DNA of 8,245 bases from Spirochaetales bacterium (GTDB taxonomy: Bacteria > Spirochaetota > Spirochaetia > Sphaerochaetales > Sphaerochaetaceae), in assembly GCA_022785155.1 (NCBI GenBank), contig JALFRH010000189.1, positions 1-8,245 on the forward strand. Reading direction: 5' to 3'. Below are positions 6,271 to 8,245 of the stretch, in pieces (the stretch's first letter is position 1; each line of letters starts with the position of its first letter). The notes below the pieces were generated by a model, which was not told the origin of the DNA, made no database searches, and worked only from the letters and a program-made list of their open reading frames with translations. Made by a program: the position numbers and the translations under genes.

Positions 6271-7629
6271 TTATTCTGAATACTTACTTTCCAATGTAAG
6301 TGTACTCTTCTTTCCTAATAATCCAAGGACAATGAAGAATAAACTGCCCAGTATTCCCCAGAAAACAGGAAGAATCTGGATTTCAGGAAGAAGGAACTTC
6401 CCCAATACCGTGCAGATTGGGGCGGCTATCATGGACCATAGCACATAGTTTCTCTTGATTGTCTTCGTGTAAAAGAGGGCAAGGATCAAAGGAAATAGAC
6501 TTACAGCCCCTCTCAATCCTGCTCCCATAAATGTCCAGTTAAGGATCAGGTCTCCTTTATTTATGACTACTATGAGGGAAACCAAAGCCATAAACGATAG
6601 AAGAAGCATTCTTGTAGCCATAGTTTCATTCTTTATTCTGTTCTTCAATAATCCCCTGTACAGAATGGTTGATGTTGCATAGAGGGTACCTGAGGTGGTT
6701 CCAACCAGCGTCAACAAAAGCATACCTTCCAGGCATCCTCCCAAAAAGGCCGGCATCTTCAGTTGAATAAACGTGGGAAGAGCTGTGGATGATTCGATAT
6801 ACGGATGATATATCTTCATGTATAGACCTACAAGAATGCAGAAAAGACCTATGAAGGGACCGATTATGGAGGATAGGATAACTGCTCTTCTGCTTTCTTT
6901 GTACGACTTTCCTGTAATAAGCGCCGATGTATAATTCTGGCCAGTTATGATACCGAAGGCCAAAGATATTACCTGGCTCAGGTTTTTCCATACTCCTCCA
7001 GAGAAAATATTGAAGTATGAAGAAGGAAGGGTGCTGATGGAGGAGCCAAGGGAGACATAAGCCATGATGCCGCAGATACCGAAACCCAGGGCCATGAGTA
7101 TTGTCTTGAGAATACCCATATATCCCAAGGATATTCCACCTCCGAAGAACACATATATAAGTACCAGGAAAATGAATATCAAAAGGGAAGTTGTCTGCGA
7201 TACAGGAAGTATTGCAGACAATAGAGCGACACCACTAAGTACCTGGGATACTATGGATAGTGTAGTGCCTCCTGCAGATAAAAGACCCATGGTGACTCCG
7301 CATTTCTCTCCATATCTATCACTTACTATCTCAAGAAGTGTGGTTTTATCACTGAAATAGATTTTCTTTGAGAAAAAGAAGGCGAAGACAAGGATTCCTA
7401 TGGAGCATCCCAAAGTGTACCACCATGCATTGAAGCCTGAAGTGAAGGCCGCCTGGGATGTCCCTACTGTGGAGGATCCTCCGACTATAGTGCCGACAAT
7501 CCCTCCTAACACAAGAAAGGAGGATACGGACTTTTTCCCACTGAAATCCTTTCCTTTCTGTTTCTTTGTGGATATTGCACTGACGGAAAGTATCAGGATA
7601 AGAATGGATATAAGTCCCAAGTACATCAT
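6271..7629 (-). CDS. Sodium:solute symporter (SSS family), substrate unknown
   Basis: 452 residues from the chosen start, slightly short for the family (about 450-550). It is an inner-membrane protein with about 11-13 hydrophobic helices over nearly its whole length. The family signature around the first core helix is clear: GGIVGTIVGGSSTVGTSQAAF (about 42-62), then GFNAWWYTLG (65-74). TLVGTTSGTLYATSTILYRGL (about 307-327) corresponds to the later helix that supplies Ser/Thr ligands of the Na2 sodium site in vSGLT and PutP. Thus sodium-coupled import is likely. The solute cannot be read from the sequence: candidates in the family include proline, pantothenate, sugars and mono- or dicarboxylates. 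The frame also opens at a TTG at 7647, but the AGGAG at 7640-7644 lies inside that extension and serves ATG 7629 (or the adjacent ATG 7626). It is divergent from the 2-hydroxyacid dehydrogenase gene across about 400 bp. Confidence 0.88.
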   Translation of the reverse strand: MMYLGLISILILILSVSAISTKKQKGKDFSGKKSVSSFLVLGGIVGTIVGGSSTVGTSQAAFTSGFNAWWYTLGCSIGILVFAFFFSKKIYFSDKTTLLEIVSDRYGEKCGVTMGLLSAGGTTLSIVSQVLSGVALLSAILPVSQTTSLLIFIFLVLIYVFFGGGISLGYMGILKTILMALGFGICGIMAYVSLGSSISTLPSSYFNIFSGGVWKNLSQVISLAFGIITGQNYTSALITGKSYKESRRAVILSSIIGPFIGLFCILVGLYMKIYHPYIESSTALPTFIQLKMPAFLGGCLEGMLLLTLVGTTSGTLYATSTILYRGLLKNRIKNETMATRMLLLSFMALVSLIVVINKGDLILNWTFMGAGLRGAVSLFPLILALFYTKTIKRNYVLWSMIAAPICTVLGKFLLPEIQILPVFWGILGSLFFIVLGLLGKKSTLTLESKYSE

Positions 7630-7639
7630 CTTTGTATTT

Positions 7640-7644
7640 CTCCT
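7640..7644 (-). promoter_or_regulatory. Shine-Dalgarno that fixes the symporter start
   Basis: Read on the minus strand, AGGAG is followed by a 10-nt spacer and then ATG-ATG (7629 and 7626). A TTG just before it (7647) would place the Shine-Dalgarno inside the coding region and add six polar residues (LRRNTK) before the first membrane helix, so the ATG at 7629 is preferred. Confidence 0.75.
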
Positions 7645-7727
7645 CAAGTTCTATACATCAACAAAAAACAATTTGGAAGAGGAAAAAAGATAGGGAAAGA
7701 AAACTGTTTATGGCAGGTTTTTGGAAT

Positions 7728-7757
7728 AAGGGAAGGAATATGGTGCTCCCTTTTTTT
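7728..7757 (+). terminator. Terminator-like hairpin with no gene in front of it
   Basis: AAGGGA (7728-7733) pairs with TCCCTT (7747-7752) around a 13-nt loop, and the T-run continues to 7757. The stem is short. Read on the plus strand it has the form of a weak intrinsic terminator, yet no plus-strand gene ends here. It could stop antisense transcription leaving the symporter locus, or be fortuitous. Confidence 0.3.
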
Positions 7758-7773
7758 GTCAATGAGAGTTCTT

Positions 7774-7829
7774 GGTTTTCACCTTAAGGAAAGAATAGGG
7801 TGAACCTTTTGGAAATGGTAGGGAAAGGT
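7774..7829. repeat. Two overlapping, mutually exclusive inverted repeats
   Basis: Repeat 1: GGTT (7774-7777) plus CACC (7780-7783) pair with GGTG (7799-7802) plus AACC (7803-7806), with a 2-nt bulge. Repeat 2: ACCTTT (7804-7809) pairs with AAAGGT (7824-7829). Bases 7804-7806 are used by both, so only one can form at a time. That is the layout of an attenuator or switch, but without a known ligand motif it may be chance. Confidence 0.3.
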
Positions 7830-7967
7830 CAAACATATAAAGCTCCTTTAGGAGTCGTCATATTGCATTTACCGTCAAAAATAGAGCTGGCTCCATTCTG
7901 TTTATTCTTCATTTGTTTGATTTGATGTACATTACTTAAAATACACAATGATGATTTTCATGGATAA

Positions 7968-8006
7968 AGGGTATAAAATCACAAGGACCTTGTTGTTTTA
8001 TACTCT
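7968..8006. promoter_or_regulatory. 39-bp near-perfect palindrome upstream of the dehydrogenase gene (operator or leader hairpin)
   Basis: The centre is A7987. ACAAGG (7981-7986) mirrors CCTTGT (7988-7993), GTATAAAA (7971-7978) mirrors TTTTATAC (7996-8003), and A-G (7968-7969) mirrors C-T (8005-8006). Of 19 arm positions, 16 are complementary, 2 are G-T and 1 is a mismatch. The right end is 6 nt before the GGGAGG ribosome binding site (8013-8018). There is no T-run after it, so it is not a simple terminator. Odd-centred palindromes are typical of GntR-type operators, but the regulator is unknown. Both arms contain -10-like hexamers (TATAAA, TATACT). Confidence 0.65.
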
Positions 8007-8023
8007 ATTTATGGGAGGAATAA

Positions 8024-8245
8024 ATGAAAGTAGCGATACTTGAAAGTCTTGGAATCAGTGATGAAGAGCTTATGTCATTGGAGAAGCCTTTCGAAGAAAA
8101 GGGTGTTGAATTCGCCCACTATACAAAGAGTCTGGATGAGAATGTGCTGTTGTCGGAGTTGGATGGAGCTGATGTCGCCGTCATAGCAAATATGCCTTTC
8201 CCTTCATCCGTAGTTTCCAAGGCCAATGGACTGAAGTTCATTGAT
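8024..8245 (+). CDS. D-isomer-specific 2-hydroxyacid dehydrogenase (N-terminal 74 residues, 3' end cut off by window)
   Basis: The frame stays open from ATG 8024 to the right edge. The start is fixed by GGGAGG (8013-8018), 5 nt before the ATG. The protein begins MKVAILESLG and continues through DGADVAVIANMPFPSSVVSKANGLKFID, which matches the substrate-domain start of the D-2-hydroxyacid dehydrogenase family (relatives of SerA, D-lactate dehydrogenase and glyoxylate reductase). These NAD(P)H enzymes interconvert 2-keto acids and D-2-hydroxy acids in the cytosol. The GxGxxG nucleotide-binding motif and the Arg/Glu/His catalytic residues lie beyond the window, so the substrate cannot be judged. 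It is divergent from a sodium:solute symporter, and a long palindrome sits directly before the ribosome binding site, suggesting specific control. Confidence 0.8.
   Translation, partial: MKVAILESLGISDEELMSLEKPFEEKGVEFAHYTKSLDENVLLSELDGADVAVIANMPFPSSVVSKANGLKFID

Larger units (their letters stand above)
7630..8023. other. Gene-free divergent intergenic region with several inverted repeats
   Basis: I find no convincing coding frame in these 394 bp. The region must hold the promoters of the symporter (minus) and the dehydrogenase (plus). On the minus strand a perfect TTGACA -35 (complement of 7757-7762) is present, but the -10 at 16-bp spacing (TATTCC) is poor. On the plus strand TTGTTT (7913-7918), 18 bp, TAAAAT (7937-7942) is a plausible but weak promoter. 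Inverted repeats are frequent: 7728-7752, 7774-7806, 7804-7829, 7843-7854, 7884-7893 and the large 7968-8006 palindrome. I do not recognise any named riboswitch or T-box. Confidence 0.6.

Noticed and set aside
7630..7647. TTG start at 7647 for the symporter
   Set aside because: It would put the AGGAG ribosome binding site inside the gene; the tandem ATGs at 7629/7626 are correctly spaced from it.
7400..7693. Plus-strand open frame antisense to the symporter N-terminus
   Set aside because: No domain and no ribosome binding site; it is explained by the symporter reading frame on the other strand.
7710..7787. Possible 25-codon small gene on the plus strand
   Set aside because: The ribosome binding site is poor, the frame runs through the terminator-like hairpin, and the peptide has no recognisable feature.
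7884..7893. GAGC-TG-GCTC as a minus-strand terminator with following T-run
   Set aside because: The loop of two bases is too small and the stem too short for a stable hairpin, and no minus-strand gene ends there.

Overview
The window looks like chromosomal DNA from a low-to-moderate-GC Firmicute, most likely a member of the Clostridia. The reasons are consensus AGGAGG/GGAGG ribosome binding sites, heavy use of AGA/AGG and ATA codons, a TetM-like translation-factor GTPase of a type common in Clostridia, and stand-alone cyclic-nucleotide-binding proteins. This placement is an inference from style, not from a marker gene. I see no tRNA, rRNA, CRISPR array, insertion sequence or phage gene.

Layout. 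At the left edge (1-1125, +) is the C-terminal part of a family 78 alpha-L-rhamnosidase, followed by a good intrinsic terminator (1146-1189). Converging on it is a minus-strand pair: a TetM/EF-G-like GTPase (5147 to 3270), then 55 bp later a membrane-anchored alpha/beta hydrolase with a multi-spanning C-terminal membrane domain (3214 to 1208). Divergent from the GTPase, behind an extended -10 promoter, is a two-gene plus-strand operon (5282-5731 and 5739-6209). It encodes two short, collinear cyclic-nucleotide-binding-domain proteins that lack a DNA-binding domain. A minus-strand sodium:solute symporter (7629 to 6271) converges on that operon. A gene-free region of about 400 bp (7630-8023) separates the symporter from a plus-strand D-2-hydroxyacid dehydrogenase that begins at 8024 and runs off the right edge.

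How the genes relate. There is no single obvious pathway. The rhamnosidase belongs to plant-glycan or glycoside breakdown. The symporter and 2-hydroxyacid dehydrogenase share a divergent control region and could be linked to uptake and metabolism of an organic or keto/hydroxy acid, but nothing in the sequence proves this. The two cNMP-domain proteins look like a paired ligand sensor. The GTPase belongs to the tetracycline ribosomal-protection superfamily but lacks the diagnostic TetM domain IV loop, so it should not be read as a resistance gene.

The most notable non-coding signal is a 39-bp near-perfect palindrome (7968-8006) ending 6 nt before the Shine-Dalgarno of the dehydrogenase gene. 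The most notable coding signals are the paired cNMP domains with a Glu/His difference at the ligand-binding position, the GTPase with an atypical P-loop and no Shine-Dalgarno, and the hydrolase-membrane fusion.
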